Assembly: GCF_001939115.1 (NCBI RefSeq)
Contig: NZ_MQTZ01000054.1
Span: 1 to 64,000 of the forward strand
DNA from: Leptolyngbya sp. 'hensonii'
GTDB taxonomy: Bacteria > Cyanobacteriota > Cyanobacteriia > GCF-001939115
DNA length: 64,000 nt
Direction: 5' to 3'
Every line of letters starts with the position of its first letter. Position 1 is the stretch's first letter. Shown piece after piece: positions 28,005 through 37,508 of the stretch. A model generated the notes under the pieces. That model saw nothing but the letters and a program-made list of their open reading frames with translations, did not search any database and was not told the origin of the DNA. The position numbers and the translations under genes are program-made.

Positions 28005-28060
28005 AACATTGGACCTGCAACATTGGACCTGCAACATTGAACCTGCAACATTGGACCTGC
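28005..28060. repeat. 14-bp tandem repeat, four copies
   Basis: Four head-to-tail copies of AACATTGGACCTGC; the third has A for G at position 8. Intergenic. The period is unrelated to the 15-bp repeat 200 bases away. Confidence 0.9.
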
Positions 28061-28244
28061 CAGCCACTCCTGAAACAAAAAGATTAATCTAGTACTAGTT
28101 TCAGCACCACGCTAATCTAGTACTAAGATACCAGAACCGATCACCAAAACGTTCGCATTCCCTTCATCAAACCCAATCAAACTTGGCTCTCCCCTATAAA
28201 AATCTTGACTCAAGGCAATAAATGCGGCAGAAATTCATAGGGTA

Positions 28245-28279
28245 TGGGTTTATCTGAGCTTTCCAGCTCATAAAACCCA
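28245..28279 (+). other. UUCC-capped hairpin flanked by direct repeats
   Basis: TGAGCT (28255-28260) and AGCTCA (28265-28270) enclose a four-base TTCC loop; after a small internal loop the stem continues with TGGGTTT (28245-28251) and AAACCCA (28273-28279). ATGCGGCAG flanks the structure at 28222-28230 and 28305-28313. It could be part of a 5' leader or small RNA; the strand is a guess based on the downstream gene. Confidence 0.35.
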
Positions 28280-28488
28280 GGGAGTAAATCTGATTTTTCA
28301 CCCCATGCGGCAGTCCTAAGGCAGTATAGCTTAACATTTGATTAAAGCGCTACTGTTTAGGGATCAGCTCACAGAACAGTTTACAATAAGCCACCTGAAT
28401 TAAAGATCGGGCAAAGTTAAACAAGGCTCCTTTTGTTTCACCTAAAATGCCTTGCTTGCAGCAGGTAGCCTTACAATCAAGTTGGATT

Positions 28489-28548
28489 ATGAAGACTTCT
28501 GTGGTTCAACGTTCGGTTGCCCTGAGTCGCAACCTTTGGGAGTTTTAG
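28489..28548 (+). CDS. Possible 19-residue upstream reading frame
   Basis: ATG 28489 opens a frame of 19 codons (MKTSVVQRSVALSRNLWEF) closed by TAG at 28546-28548, three bases before the helicase GTG and in the same phase. It could be a translated leader coupled to the helicase or a coincidence. There is no clear ribosome site. Confidence 0.2.
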   Translation: MKTSVVQRSVALSRNLWEF

Positions 28549-28551
28549 TTC

Positions 28552-31290
28552 GTGAGTGTTTCTCCCGCCTCTCCACAACTCAAATTAAAGGATCTCTTTC
28601 CTTTTGAGCTAGATGATTTTCAGCAACAGGCTGTCGCTGCTCTTAATGCGGGTCACTCAGTTGTTGTTTGTGCCCCCACAGGTTCGGGCAAAACTCTGGT
28701 GGGAGAGTATGCCATCCACCGTGCCCTGGCCTGTGGGAAACGGGTCTTCTATACAACTCCGTTGAAAGCTTTATCCAATCAGAAACTCCGAGACTTTCGA
28801 GAGTTGTTTGGGATGGATCAGGTAGGTTTACTGACTGGCGACATCTCCATCAATCGAGATGCCCCGATTCTGGTGATGACGACCGAGATCTTCCGGAATA
28901 TGCTGTACGGGACCCGCATCGGAGAAGTAGGGACTTCCCTGGTTGGGGTAGAGACGGTGGTGCTGGACGAGTGCCATTACATGAACGATCGTCAACGGGG
29001 CACGGTCTGGGAAGAATCGATTATTTACTGCCCAACAGAAATTCAACTGGTCGCACTGTCAGCCACGATCGCCAACAGTGAACAGCTAACCGACTGGATC
29101 AGCCAGGTCCATGGGCCCACCGATCTAATTTATTCAGACTTTCGACCTGTGCCGCTCCGGTTTTACTTTGGCAATCCCAAGGGGCTGTTCCCCTTGTTGA
29201 ATGACAATCAAACCAAGATCAATCCCAAGCTCAAGTCGAAAGGCCCTCCCAGACGCCAGGATAGCCCGCTCCAGGCTTTTGTCCTCAGCCAACTGCAGCA
29301 ACGGGACATGCTGCCAGCGATTTACTTTATTTTCAGTCGGCGGGGCTGTGATCAGGCCGTGGCAAGTCTATCAGGAATTTCCCTGCTGAATGAAGCGGAG
29401 ACAAGACATCTCAAGCAAGAAATTGATACCTTTCTGCTTCACTACCCAGAAGTAGCTCGATCGGGCCTGCTCGATGCCCTGTATCGGGGGATTGCCTCCC
29501 ACCATGCGGGCTTGTTGCCAGCCTGGAAGCGTCTGGTGGAAGAGCTGTTTCAGCAAGGGTTGATTAAGGTCGTGTTTGCCACTGAGACCCTGGCCGCAGG
29601 CATTAATATGCCTGCCCGCACAACCGTCGTCTCCAGCCTGTCTAAGCGGACTGATCGGGGGCATCGCTTGCTGAACCCCTCCGAGTTTCTCCAGATGGCC
29701 GGTCGAGCGGGGCGGCGGGGTATGGATCAATTGGGTCATGTGGTCACCCTGCAATCCCCTTTTGAAGGCTCGAAGGAGGCTGCTTATCTGGCCACTTCCA
29801 GCCCTGACCCCCTGGTGAGCCAGTTCGCGCCCAGTTACGGCATGGTCTTAAATCTGCTCCAGACCCATACCCTGGAAGAAGCTCGAGAACTGGTTGAGCG
29901 CAGCTTTGGCCAATATCTCTCCACCCTTTACTTGAAACCCCAGCAGCAGGCGATCGCAGACTTACAAGCAGAACTGGCACAACAGGAAGTCCTGCTGGGA
30001 GAGGCTGAGCCGAAATTGCTGGGGAATTATGAAAAGCTGCAAGAGCGGCTGAAGGAAGAGCGGCGTCTGCTGAAAACACTGCAGCAACAGGCGATGGGGG
30101 TGAGGGCCAGTGACATGGCGATCGCCCTGGCCTTTGCAGTGGCCGGTACGATTCTCAGCCTGAAAGGGGAGCATGTCCCAACGGCAGAGCCCCTTCCGGC
30201 AGTACTGGTGGCCAAAATTGCCGGTTCCGGGCAATTTCCCTATCTCATCTGTATCAGTCAGGAGAATCGCTGGCACGTGGTAACGGTAGGGGATGTCGTA
30301 GGCTTACACGGGGAGTTTCCCCGGATTGCAGCGGTAGACCATCTACCTGGGCCACCGGCTGAGATGCCGCTGAAACCAGGCCAGCAGCGGAGTGGCTCAG
30401 AATTAACGGCTGCGATCGCTCGTCAGATTCCGGCTATTCCTTCTCCCCTGGAAGATCCAGAGATTGTGGCCCAACTCCAGGTCGTTAACGCGGTGCAAGC
30501 CCAACTGGAAAACCATCCTGCCCGAAAATGGGGAGATCCAGTGACTTTGGTGAAGCGGCAACGCCGAATCACAGTCCTGAAGCAGGAAATTGAACAACGT
30601 CAGGCCAAATTGGGTAAAGAATCCCATCGCCACTGGGAAGAATTTCTGAACCTGATTGAGGTGCTCAAGGTTTTTGACTGCCTGGAGGAGATCACTGATG
30701 ATCATACTGCTGCCCCTGAGGCAGTCGTTGATCGTCAAGACTCGATCGATCGGGGCGTTGCTCAAGGTCTTCGTCCCACTCCCCTGGGTCAATCAGCTGC
30801 GACGATTCGGGGCGATAACGAACTCTGGCTGGGGTTAGCCCTGACTTTTGGCAGCTTTGAACGTCTGGAGCCCCATCATCTAGCGGGGGCCTGTGCAGCA
30901 CTGGTGACGGAATCTTCGCGTCCAGATACCTGGACCCGCTATGAACTCTCTGGGGCAGTAGAAGAAGCCCTGGAGGGGCTCTGGGAAACCCGTCGCCGCC
31001 TGATCAAGGTTCAGCATCACTATGGTGTGGATATCATGGTCCTGCCTGCTAAATGGCAGGACCAGCAACTGGCCGCCCTGGTAGAACAATGGGCTGCAGG
31101 AGTGGAGTGGAGCGAGTTGTGTAGCAACACGAGTCTGGACGAAGGAGATGTGGTCCGGATCTTGCGTCGCACCCTAGATCTGCTTTCCCAAATTCCTCAC
31201 GTCCCCCATCTTTCTAAATACCTGCAACGAAATGCCATTCGGGCAATGGAATTGATCGATCGCTTCCCAGTGAATGAAATTGCAGAGTAG
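28552..31290 (+). CDS. Ski2/Mtr4-like DExH-box RNA helicase
   Basis: ATP-dependent superfamily 2 helicase of 912 residues, related to Ski2/Mtr4 and plant ISE2. Q-like motif FELDDFQQQAV, motif I APTGSGKT, motif II DECH, motif III ALSATI, and motif VI QMAGRAGRRGMD are intact. The C-terminal ~150 residues match the DSHCT helical domain of this family. It starts at GTG 28552; the frame is closed by a TAG just upstream, so no longer start is possible. Likely role: RNA unwinding for turnover or processing, inferred from the family. Confidence 0.9.
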   Translation: MSVSPASPQLKLKDLFPFELDDFQQQAVAALNAGHSVVVCAPTGSGKTLVGEYAIHRALACGKRVFYTTPLKALSNQKLRDFRELFGMDQVGLLTGDISINRDAPILVMTTEIFRNMLYGTRIGEVGTSLVGVETVVLDECHYMNDRQRGTVWEESIIYCPTEIQLVALSATIANSEQLTDWISQVHGPTDLIYSDFRPVPLRFYFGNPKGLFPLLNDNQTKINPKLKSKGPPRRQDSPLQAFVLSQLQQRDMLPAIYFIFSRRGCDQAVASLSGISLLNEAETRHLKQEIDTFLLHYPEVARSGLLDALYRGIASHHAGLLPAWKRLVEELFQQGLIKVVFATETLAAGINMPARTTVVSSLSKRTDRGHRLLNPSEFLQMAGRAGRRGMDQLGHVVTLQSPFEGSKEAAYLATSSPDPLVSQFAPSYGMVLNLLQTHTLEEARELVERSFGQYLSTLYLKPQQQAIADLQAELAQQEVLLGEAEPKLLGNYEKLQERLKEERRLLKTLQQQAMGVRASDMAIALAFAVAGTILSLKGEHVPTAEPLPAVLVAKIAGSGQFPYLICISQENRWHVVTVGDVVGLHGEFPRIAAVDHLPGPPAEMPLKPGQQRSGSELTAAIARQIPAIPSPLEDPEIVAQLQVVNAVQAQLENHPARKWGDPVTLVKRQRRITVLKQEIEQRQAKLGKESHRHWEEFLNLIEVLKVFDCLEEITDDHTAAPEAVVDRQDSIDRGVAQGLRPTPLGQSAATIRGDNELWLGLALTFGSFERLEPHHLAGACAALVTESSRPDTWTRYELSGAVEEALEGLWETRRRLIKVQHHYGVDIMVLPAKWQDQQLAALVEQWAAGVEWSELCSNTSLDEGDVVRILRRTLDLLSQIPHVPHLSKYLQRNAIRAMELIDRFPVNEIAE

Positions 31291-31351
31291 AGGACAGGAT
31301 CACCGAAGCATCTCCTCCCCTCCTGATAGTCCCTGGCTTGGGATATCCCTT

Positions 31352-31873
31352 CTATCGCCGGATTAGCGCCTCATACTTGATATCGCTAGCATCAATACAG
31401 GCTTTCATCGCATTGGTGGCTGTCAGGTCAATTTTTGCGCTCAGGCCCACCACACATTCGGAGTAACGAGCCGGTAAAAGACTGCGCCGACAGTTGTCCA
31501 ACACTTCAGCAATCTCGGGATTTTTTGCCTTCTGATTAATATCAACCACGCAGGTTGCCAGTTCCAGGGGACGCCGAACGCGCAGACAATTGACCAGAGC
31601 ATCAGGAGCCTGGGCCATAGTTGCCTTTTTGATTTGGACGGCGCAGCTTGAAACATCCTGAGGTTTAAGGGCTTTAGAACAGGCAAAGGCACTGTCCCCC
31701 GGCGCTATGGTAATTCCCAATAAATCTGTGGCACAGACCTGGTAATCATTGGCTAGGGCAACCGAGGGGAATGTGATGGGGGTTGAGATCGCCACCAATC
31801 CGGCAATCCCCATTGGGAGGGTAAGTAACCGCTGCCACCGCACAACGCTGGAATGACTGACCATTTTTGCCAT
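31352..31873 (-). CDS. Exported Cys-containing repeat protein
   Basis: Signal peptide with hydrophobic core (LTLPMGIAGLVAIST) and likely cleavage at ALA-ND. The start is uncertain between ATG 31906, 31873 and 31864; I chose 31873 (173 residues). The mature part has four repeats of roughly 30 residues, each with a Cys-Ala/Val-x-x-(I/L) strand and a second Cys (VCATDL...ACSKAL, SCAVQI...NCLRV, TCVVDI...NCRRS, ECVVGL...ACIDA), so disulphides between repeats are likely in the periplasm. Family unnamed to me. Confidence 0.75.
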   Translation of the reverse strand: MAKMVSHSSVVRWQRLLTLPMGIAGLVAISTPITFPSVALANDYQVCATDLLGITIAPGDSAFACSKALKPQDVSSCAVQIKKATMAQAPDALVNCLRVRRPLELATCVVDINQKAKNPEIAEVLDNCRRSLLPARYSECVVGLSAKIDLTATNAMKACIDASDIKYEALIRR

Positions 31874-32118
31874 AGGAAAGACTTTGGAGAAAGCGATAGG
31901 ATGCATAGCTGCTTATCAGGTTCGGAAGAACTGCAAAAATTGTGCCACATTTCCACAAACTCTGTCTTCCGGCAAAGGGTCAATCCGTTCCTTAGCAGGT
32001 AAGGCACAAGGGTAGTAGGGCCAATTCCCTCACCCCAGTTCAATATCATTTGCCATAGAACAAATATACTGTCAATATAGGGCAGGTCTATAGCCCCATT
32101 TCGACCCGTTTTCTCTCT

Positions 32119-33294
32119 ATGCTTGACCTTACTCAAATTGCCCAGCAAATGCAGGGCATCAGCCAGCATCTCACCCAGGAAGCGACCGCAACCCGACAAC
32201 GCCTGGAGCTAGCCCAGCGCTTGTTGGCCCAGGTCGGTGAGCAACAGGCGCATCTGGTACAAATGCAAGAAACCTGGCGCGATCGTCTCGGCTTCTCTGC
32301 GGCCATCCCGATCGAACCTCTGGCAACTCGCATTGATCTCGATGCAGCGCCTGCCTGCCACACCGTAATCGCGACAGATGGATCCCAGATTGCCCCCAGT
32401 CATCATGAAATTGCCTATTGTTATCTGATTAATGTTGGCCGGGTGGTGCTGCACTATGGGCAGAATCGGTATCCCCTCATGGATAGTCGGCCTGAGGTGT
32501 TTTATCGCCCAGAAGACCTTTATACCTGTCGGCAGTGGGGCCTGCGAACGGAAGAATGGATGGGCTACCAGCGCACGGTGTCGGAGGCCGTTGCCCTGGC
32601 AGAGCTGGCCTCTTCCGCCTCTCCCCCCTCCCCAACCCTGGCCATGGTCGATGGCTCCCTGATTTACTGGTTTCTGGAATCCATCCCAGCAGAGGCGCGC
32701 GATCGTATTCTGCTCCCCATCCTGCAGGCCTGGGAGCAGTTGCAACAGGCCAACGTGCCGCTGGTGGGCTATCTGAGCGCGTCGCGCAGTGGGGAAAGTC
32801 TGAACTTTCTGCGGCTCAAGGCTTGTCCTTATGGGGAACCGGACTGTGCCACCCATTGTCCCGGTCAGACCGATCGGGCTCCCTGCCAGGTGCTGGACCC
32901 ACTCAAAGACACAGCCTTTTGGGCGACGTTGCTGAAGCCCGGTCAGCGCAGTCCGATCTGGAGTAGTGCAGCTCGGATTCTGGACCTGTACGGGCCACAT
33001 CGGGTGTACTTCTGCTACGTCCATGTGGGCCATGAAATTGCCCGCATCGAATTTCCAGCCTGGGTTGCTGCAGAGGCGACTCTCTTGCAGACGGCCCTCA
33101 GTTTGGCTTTAACGCAGGTGCAAAAGGGGTATGGTTATCCGGTGACTCTGGCTGAAGCCCATAACCAGGCTGTCGTGCGGGGCGGCGATCGGGCCCGTTT
33201 TTTTGCGCTCCTGGAACAACAAATGATTCGGACTGGCCTGAGAAATATTGGCCCTTCCTACAAAGAAACTCGGAAGCGAGGCAGTATTGCTTGA
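32119..33294 (+). CDS. nurA: NurA-family nuclease domain protein
   Basis: Predicted nuclease of 391 residues with the NurA pattern: catalytic Asp motif ATDGSQIAP near residue 90, a second one in LAMVDGSLIYW near 178, GYLSASRS near 222, and a late AHNQAVV. The N-terminal ~60 residues are a coiled helix. In archaea NurA works with the HerA translocase in DNA end resection; no HerA is within this window. The start ATG 32119 follows a long gap after the secreted protein, which is divergent. Confidence 0.85.
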   Translation: MLDLTQIAQQMQGISQHLTQEATATRQRLELAQRLLAQVGEQQAHLVQMQETWRDRLGFSAAIPIEPLATRIDLDAAPACHTVIATDGSQIAPSHHEIAYCYLINVGRVVLHYGQNRYPLMDSRPEVFYRPEDLYTCRQWGLRTEEWMGYQRTVSEAVALAELASSASPPSPTLAMVDGSLIYWFLESIPAEARDRILLPILQAWEQLQQANVPLVGYLSASRSGESLNFLRLKACPYGEPDCATHCPGQTDRAPCQVLDPLKDTAFWATLLKPGQRSPIWSSAARILDLYGPHRVYFCYVHVGHEIARIEFPAWVAAEATLLQTALSLALTQVQKGYGYPVTLAEAHNQAVVRGGDRARFFALLEQQMIRTGLRNIGPSYKETRKRGSIA

Positions 33295-33300
33295 ACAAAA

Positions 33301-33326
33301 AAGTCGGCTTGTTGAGGAGCCGACTT
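33301..33326 (-). terminator. Hairpin terminator at nurA 3' end
   Basis: AAGTCGGCT (33301-33309) and AGCCGACTT (33318-33326) form a perfect 9-bp stem with an 8-base loop. The A-run lies on the plus-strand left side (33295-33302), so a minus-strand transcript ends in stem plus U-run. It would therefore stop transcripts coming from folE and may act both ways. Confidence 0.65.
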
Positions 33327-33688
33327 GAATCAGTAACCACGTTGTCTTTCAATTGGAGGAAGCCAGACTGCGCGTTCCCATACTTGCAGCGGGCACAAGG
33401 TTATCATTCCCTTCTCCAGAAAAGATTGTAACAAGAAAGACAATCGTTTTTTTTATAAAAATTTACACCTTAGTACGATCTTTAAAGATTGATAACCTGA
33501 TATCGATTCTAAAAATAATGACTAGAAATCTGAAGGCCAGGGAATTTAGCCCTCCCTTTCACATCACAATGATGCAAGTCACGATGATGCAAGCTGATTT
33601 GATATGACTTGAGGGGTGTGTGAAAAGTGAACTGCGACCCTCTTTTCACACACCCGCTGACAGCGCCACGCTGTACAATACAAAGTCC
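33327..33688. other. Gene-free interval with a 14-bp inverted repeat
   Basis: Between the nurA terminator and the folE stop. The main structure is a perfect 14-bp inverted repeat (33614-33627 and 33642-33655, core GGGTGTGTGAAAAG) with a 14-base loop, about 35 bases after the folE stop on the minus strand. It has no T-run, so it may stabilise the folE 3' end. ATGATGCAAG occurs twice in tandem near 33570-33592. No gene is supported. Confidence 0.5.
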
Positions 33689-34417
33689 TTAGAAAAAGGC
33701 AGGTTGATGGCGAATCAGGTTGAGGAATTCTTCCCGGGTTCGGGAATCGGCTTGGAAAGCACCCAGCATAGCGCTGGTTACAGTCCAGGACCCTGGCTTT
33801 TGCACCCCTCGCATGACCATACACATGTGGGTAGCCTCCATTACCACCGCAACCCCCTGAGGCTCCAGAATGGTCTGGACCGCCTCAGCAATCTGGCGGG
33901 TCAGCCGCTCCTGAACCTGTAAGCGCCGGGAATACATTTCCACAATCCGAGCTAGCTTACTCAGGCCCACCACCTTTTGGTTGGGGATATAAGCCACATG
34001 AGCTTTACCCATAAAAGGCAGCATGTGGTGTTCGCAAAGGCTAAACACATTGATATCTCTCACCAGAACCATTTCATTATGGCCTTCATCAAAAATGGCT
34101 CCATTGACCAGTTCATCCAGAGATTGGTTGTACCCACTGGTCAGGAATCGCATAGCCTCAGCGACTCGCTTGGGTGTCTTCAACAACCCTTCCCGATCGG
34201 GGTCTTCACCAACTCCCAACAACATGGTCCGAACCGATGCCATCATCTCTTCATCGGAGACATCAGAAGGAGGGTGAATCTTGGGTTCCTGAACCCCATT
34301 AAGGGTATTGCGATCGGGCCGGACCTGGGGAATGGCCACGCTCTTAGTCAGTTTATTGCTGGAGGAGCCGTTCGAAGGACTGGATGAACCATTCGAGCCG
34401 TTATAAGCGATAGTCAT
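33689..34417 (-). CDS. folE: GTP cyclohydrolase I
   Basis: Converts GTP to dihydroneopterin triphosphate, the first step of folate and pterin synthesis. The 242 residues include an unusual Ser/Asn/Gly-rich N-terminal tail (about 30 residues) followed by the catalytic domain. Zinc ligands are in LCEHHMLPF and THMCMVMRG, and the substrate region is [13 protein letters not shown]. It lies between nurA and the SDR gene on the minus strand, separated from the SDR by about 60 bases. Confidence 0.94.
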   Translation of the reverse strand: MTIAYNGSNGSSSPSNGSSSNKLTKSVAIPQVRPDRNTLNGVQEPKIHPPSDVSDEEMMASVRTMLLGVGEDPDREGLLKTPKRVAEAMRFLTSGYNQSLDELVNGAIFDEGHNEMVLVRDINVFSLCEHHMLPFMGKAHVAYIPNQKVVGLSKLARIVEMYSRRLQVQERLTRQIAEAVQTILEPQGVAVVMEATHMCMVMRGVQKPGSWTVTSAMLGAFQADSRTREEFLNLIRHQPAFF

Positions 34418-34476
34418 AAGATGTGTGCGTTAGGTTGAAGTTTCTGTCAATGCAAGTCAACAGGGACACGGTTAAA

Positions 34477-35202
34477 CTAAAATGTGCCGCTATTCGGCAT
34501 GAGAATCAGCTCATCAACGACAGCCTGTTCAGGCATGAGAGCTACATGTAAAATCGATTGGGCAACAATTTCTGGCGTCAACATTAAAGAGCGATCGAAA
34601 TCTGCCTGCACAGTAGCGGTATCCCAGATGGGGGTATTCACTGAACCAGGACTGATGGTTACAACCCGAATCCCAAAGCTCCGTTCCTCAGCAGCCAGGG
34701 TTTTAGAAAGCGCTAACAGGCCAAACTTACTGACGCAATAAGCTCCCCACTGGGGAAAAACCTGATGGGCGGCAATCGATGCCACATTGATAATGGTTCC
34801 CCGGCGATGAGCTCGCATCTGGGGCAGAATTCCCTGGATACACTGGAAAACACTGGTCAAATTCAGGTCAATAACCCGCTGCCAGTCTGCCAGGGGCGTA
34901 TCCGCCAAGGCACCGGTATAACCCATGCCAGCATTGTTCACCAGAATCTCGATCGGTCCAAAATCGTCAGCGATCTTGCTGATCTGCTCAGAGACATGAG
35001 CGAGTACTGCTAGATCAAGGGAATAAGCTTTAGCCTGTACACCCACCTGAGTTGCCTCGGCGGCTACAGCCTCCAGCCTGGACTGAGAACGACCAACCAA
35101 AACCAGGTTAATTCCAGCTTGGGCAAATGCAAGAGCCGTAGCCCTGCCGATTCCGCTGCTTGCTCCCGTAATTAGAGCAAGACGTTCAGTCTGGGGAGTC
35201 AT
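34477..35202 (-). CDS. Short-chain dehydrogenase/reductase
   Basis: NAD(P)-dependent SDR of 241 residues. The cofactor motif TGASSGIG, NNAGMGY, the Ser near NVASIAA, and the catalytic YCVSK (Tyr-x-x-x-Lys) are all in place. The substrate is not predictable from sequence. It lies between accA and folE on the same strand, with 129 bases separating it from accA. A role with the nearby alkane/fatty-acid genes is possible but unsupported. Confidence 0.9.
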   Translation of the reverse strand: MTPQTERLALITGASSGIGRATALAFAQAGINLVLVGRSQSRLEAVAAEATQVGVQAKAYSLDLAVLAHVSEQISKIADDFGPIEILVNNAGMGYTGALADTPLADWQRVIDLNLTSVFQCIQGILPQMRAHRRGTIINVASIAAHQVFPQWGAYCVSKFGLLALSKTLAAEERSFGIRVVTISPGSVNTPIWDTATVQADFDRSLMLTPEIVAQSILHVALMPEQAVVDELILMPNSGTF

Positions 35203-35331
35203 GAAAGTGAATTAACCTCTCAGCCAGAGGGCGGGAAAAAATTAAGAGGATTGTAAAAATATGTAACGTATTAATTATATCACTTGGAGAAACTCAAATG
35301 TCCAGGTATGGTTGAGGATTACTCTTGCGAA

Positions 35332-36330
35332 CTATCTGGCCAGACTGACAGGTTGATTGGTTTCGATAAACAGGCCAATTTTGCGAAATTTCTGATAGCG
35401 CTGTTCCCTCAGCTCCTGTTTGCTTAAAACGGTGAGTTCTGCCAGATTTTGCAGCAATGCTTCCTTCAAGATAGCAGTTGCCTGAAGCGGATTCCCATGG
35501 GCTCCTCCGATCGGTTCTGGCAGAATACGATCCAGAATCCCCAATTGCTTCAGGTCTATCGCTGTGATTTTTAAGGCTTCTGCCGCCTGAGGCGCTCTGG
35601 CTGCGTCTTTCCAGAGGATAGAAGCACAGGCTTCAGGACTGGCCACAGTGTAAACAGAGTGTTCAAACATCAGCAAGCGATCGCCCACACCAATTCCCAG
35701 GGCTCCACCGGACCCGCCCTCGCCAATGACTGTACAGATAATTGGCACATCCAGGCGAAACATTTCCCGCAGGTTAAAGGCGATCGCTTCGCCCTGGCCC
35801 AACTGTTCAGCTTCCAGACCAGCCCAGGCGCCGGGTGTATCAATGAAGGTAAAAATGGGCATGTGAAAGCGATGGGCATGCTCCATCAACCGCATGGCCT
35901 TGCGGTAGCCTCCCGGCGAGGCCATGCCGAAGCGTCGTGTCACATTATCTTTCGTATCTCGACCTTTCTGATGGCCCAGCATAACCACGGGCTGACCAGC
36001 CAGACGGGCCACCCCCCCCACCAAAGCCGGATCATCTGCTCCCCCACGATCGCCATGCAGTTCCATCCACTCATCCGTGATGGCCTGAATATAATCCAGC
36101 GTGCTAGGCCGACGGGGATGCCGGGCCACCTGCAATCGCTGGGCAGGGGTCAGACTCCCAAAAATCTCCTGACGGAGCTGCATGGCTCTGGCCTCAAGCT
36201 GGCGAATCTGGTCAGAGACATCAACATCGTTTTCTTCAGCCAGTTCCCGAATTTGAGCGATCCGGTTTTCCAGCTCCGCCAAGGGCTTTTCAAAGTCAAG
36301 CAGGATGGGCTTACGTTCGGTGGTTGCCAT
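35332..36330 (-). CDS. accA: Acetyl-CoA carboxylase carboxyltransferase subunit alpha
   Basis: Alpha subunit of the carboxyltransferase that makes malonyl-CoA, the first committed step of fatty acid synthesis. The 332 residues are normal. Recognisable blocks are [41 protein letters not shown] and [15 protein letters not shown]. It lies downstream of ado and aar on the same strand, as in many cyanobacteria, and is separated from aar by a 111-base gap that contains a perfect palindrome. Confidence 0.95.
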   Translation of the reverse strand: MATTERKPILLDFEKPLAELENRIAQIRELAEENDVDVSDQIRQLEARAMQLRQEIFGSLTPAQRLQVARHPRRPSTLDYIQAITDEWMELHGDRGGADDPALVGGVARLAGQPVVMLGHQKGRDTKDNVTRRFGMASPGGYRKAMRLMEHAHRFHMPIFTFIDTPGAWAGLEAEQLGQGEAIAFNLREMFRLDVPIICTVIGEGGSGGALGIGVGDRLLMFEHSVYTVASPEACASILWKDAARAPQAAEALKITAIDLKQLGILDRILPEPIGGAHGNPLQATAILKEALLQNLAELTVLSKQELREQRYQKFRKIGLFIETNQPVSLAR

Positions 36331-36341
36331 TTCAGAAACTT

Positions 36342-36425
36342 TTGAATTTTGAATGTTGTAGGGCGTTGTCCTTATCTCCAGGACATTTTGAATTTTGAAT
36401 CAGGGACGGATTCAAAATTCAAAAT
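36342..36425. repeat. AT-rich repeat with 17-bp palindrome between aar and accA
   Basis: TTGAATTTTGAA occurs at 36342-36353 and 36388-36399, and inverted at 36411-36422. The latter two form a perfect 17-bp inverted repeat (36385-36401 with 36409-36425, 7-base loop). The same core recurs at 4723-4734 and 47292-47303. It resembles the short dispersed AT-rich repeats of filamentous cyanobacteria; as RNA it would fold strongly between aar and accA. Confidence 0.75.
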
Positions 36426-36441
36426 TCATGACGCAAAAGCC

Positions 36442-37461
36442 TCAGACTAGTAAAGGTCTGAAGCCATGTTTTACAGAAACCTGCCCAATTTGGTCCATTT
36501 TTTCCACAGTAATCTGGTTCCGCCCCCAGGAGAAGTTGGTGTACCACTTCTCAAACTCCAGCAACATGGATTCGGCAAAGCAAGCAAAAAGCTGACGAGC
36601 CGGTACCTCCATATTAACGATTTGCATGATCCGCCACTCAATATCCAGGGAGTGCTCAACAATGCCACCATTGAGAACCACAACACCAGGATGTTGAATT
36701 TTCATGCCCAGATTCTTGGGATAGCCCCCATCAATTAAAAGACAGGGCTGCTTCAGCGTTGTGGGGTCAATTTCAATACCTCTGGGCATACTGGCAACCC
36801 AGATCACAATATCGGCCTGGGGCAGGGCTTCTTCCAGGGCTAGAATTTTGCCCCGGCCCAGTTCATCCTGAAGATTTTGCAGCCGCTCCTGATTCCGGGC
36901 AATCAACAACAGTTCAGCCACATCCGTACGAGTATCCAACCAACGACAGATAGCACTCCCGATATCCCCGGTTGCTCCACAAACTGCCACTGTGGCTTTC
37001 GAGAGTTCAATCCCCAGAAGGGGCGCGGCCTGCTCCAACTGGCGACAGATGACATAGGCGGTATGGGTATTACCCGTTGTGAACCGCTCAAATTCCAGCA
37101 TGACATTCCGGACCTGCCGAATTTGCTGGAGGTTGAAGTTTTCGAAGATGATGGAGGAAAAGCCACCCAGAGCCGTGATATTAATTCCATGCTTCTGAGC
37201 ATGGGCCATGGCATTGATAATTTTACGAGTTGACGCCTTGATTCTCCGAGTTGCCAGCATTTCTGGCAAAAAACAAGACTCAACATATCGGCCCTCGATC
37301 GTTTGACCGGTGACACTGGTAACTTTGATGGTATCAACGATTTGGGGAGGGGCACTGCACCAGAAGTCCAGGCCCTGATCTGCATATTCCGGATAGCCCA
37401 GTTCTCTGGCAACAGACTGAGCATGTTGCAAACTGGTGAGATGACCAATTAAACCAAACAT
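36442..37461 (-). CDS. aar: Long-chain acyl-ACP reductase
   Basis: Reduces fatty acyl-ACP (or acyl-CoA) to the fatty aldehyde with NADPH, the first step of cyanobacterial alkane synthesis. The 339 residues fit the family. It has the NADPH-binding [14 protein letters not shown] motif and a cysteine at residue 294 ([10 protein letters not shown]), the position of the catalytic cysteine in the Synechococcus 7942 enzyme. It follows ado after 47 bases, so the two are probably one operon. Confidence 0.95.
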   Translation of the reverse strand: MFGLIGHLTSLQHAQSVARELGYPEYADQGLDFWCSAPPQIVDTIKVTSVTGQTIEGRYVESCFLPEMLATRRIKASTRKIINAMAHAQKHGINITALGGFSSIIFENFNLQQIRQVRNVMLEFERFTTGNTHTAYVICRQLEQAAPLLGIELSKATVAVCGATGDIGSAICRWLDTRTDVAELLLIARNQERLQNLQDELGRGKILALEEALPQADIVIWVASMPRGIEIDPTTLKQPCLLIDGGYPKNLGMKIQHPGVVVLNGGIVEHSLDIEWRIMQIVNMEVPARQLFACFAESMLLEFEKWYTNFSWGRNQITVEKMDQIGQVSVKHGFRPLLV

Positions 37462-37508
37462 GAAGCTAGGTACGTTTGTAGGTTAAAACCAAAAGGCAAC
37501 GAAAATCA

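Larger units (their letters stand above)
27625..28551. other. Repeat-rich gene-free interval upstream of the helicase
   Basis: About 930 bases without a convincing gene. It holds a 15-bp tandem repeat (27761-27805), a 14-bp tandem repeat (28005-28060), a 13-bp direct repeat TAATCTAGTACTA (28085-28097 and 28113-28125), a hairpin at 28245-28279 flanked by a 9-bp direct repeat, and a 19-codon frame just before the helicase start. Longer frames here translate the repeats into low-complexity peptides and I reject them. Confidence 0.6.

Noticed and set aside
27723-28040. Plus-strand frame of 105 residues with MNLL repeats
   Set aside because: Its hydrophobic repeats come only from the 15-bp tandem repeat; no start signal or family.
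32209-33033. Minus-strand frame of 274 residues across nurA
   Set aside because: Antisense to NurA, which has clear catalytic motifs; the peptide is low in structure.
35659-36345. Plus-strand frame of 228 residues across accA
   Set aside because: Antisense to a confident accA.
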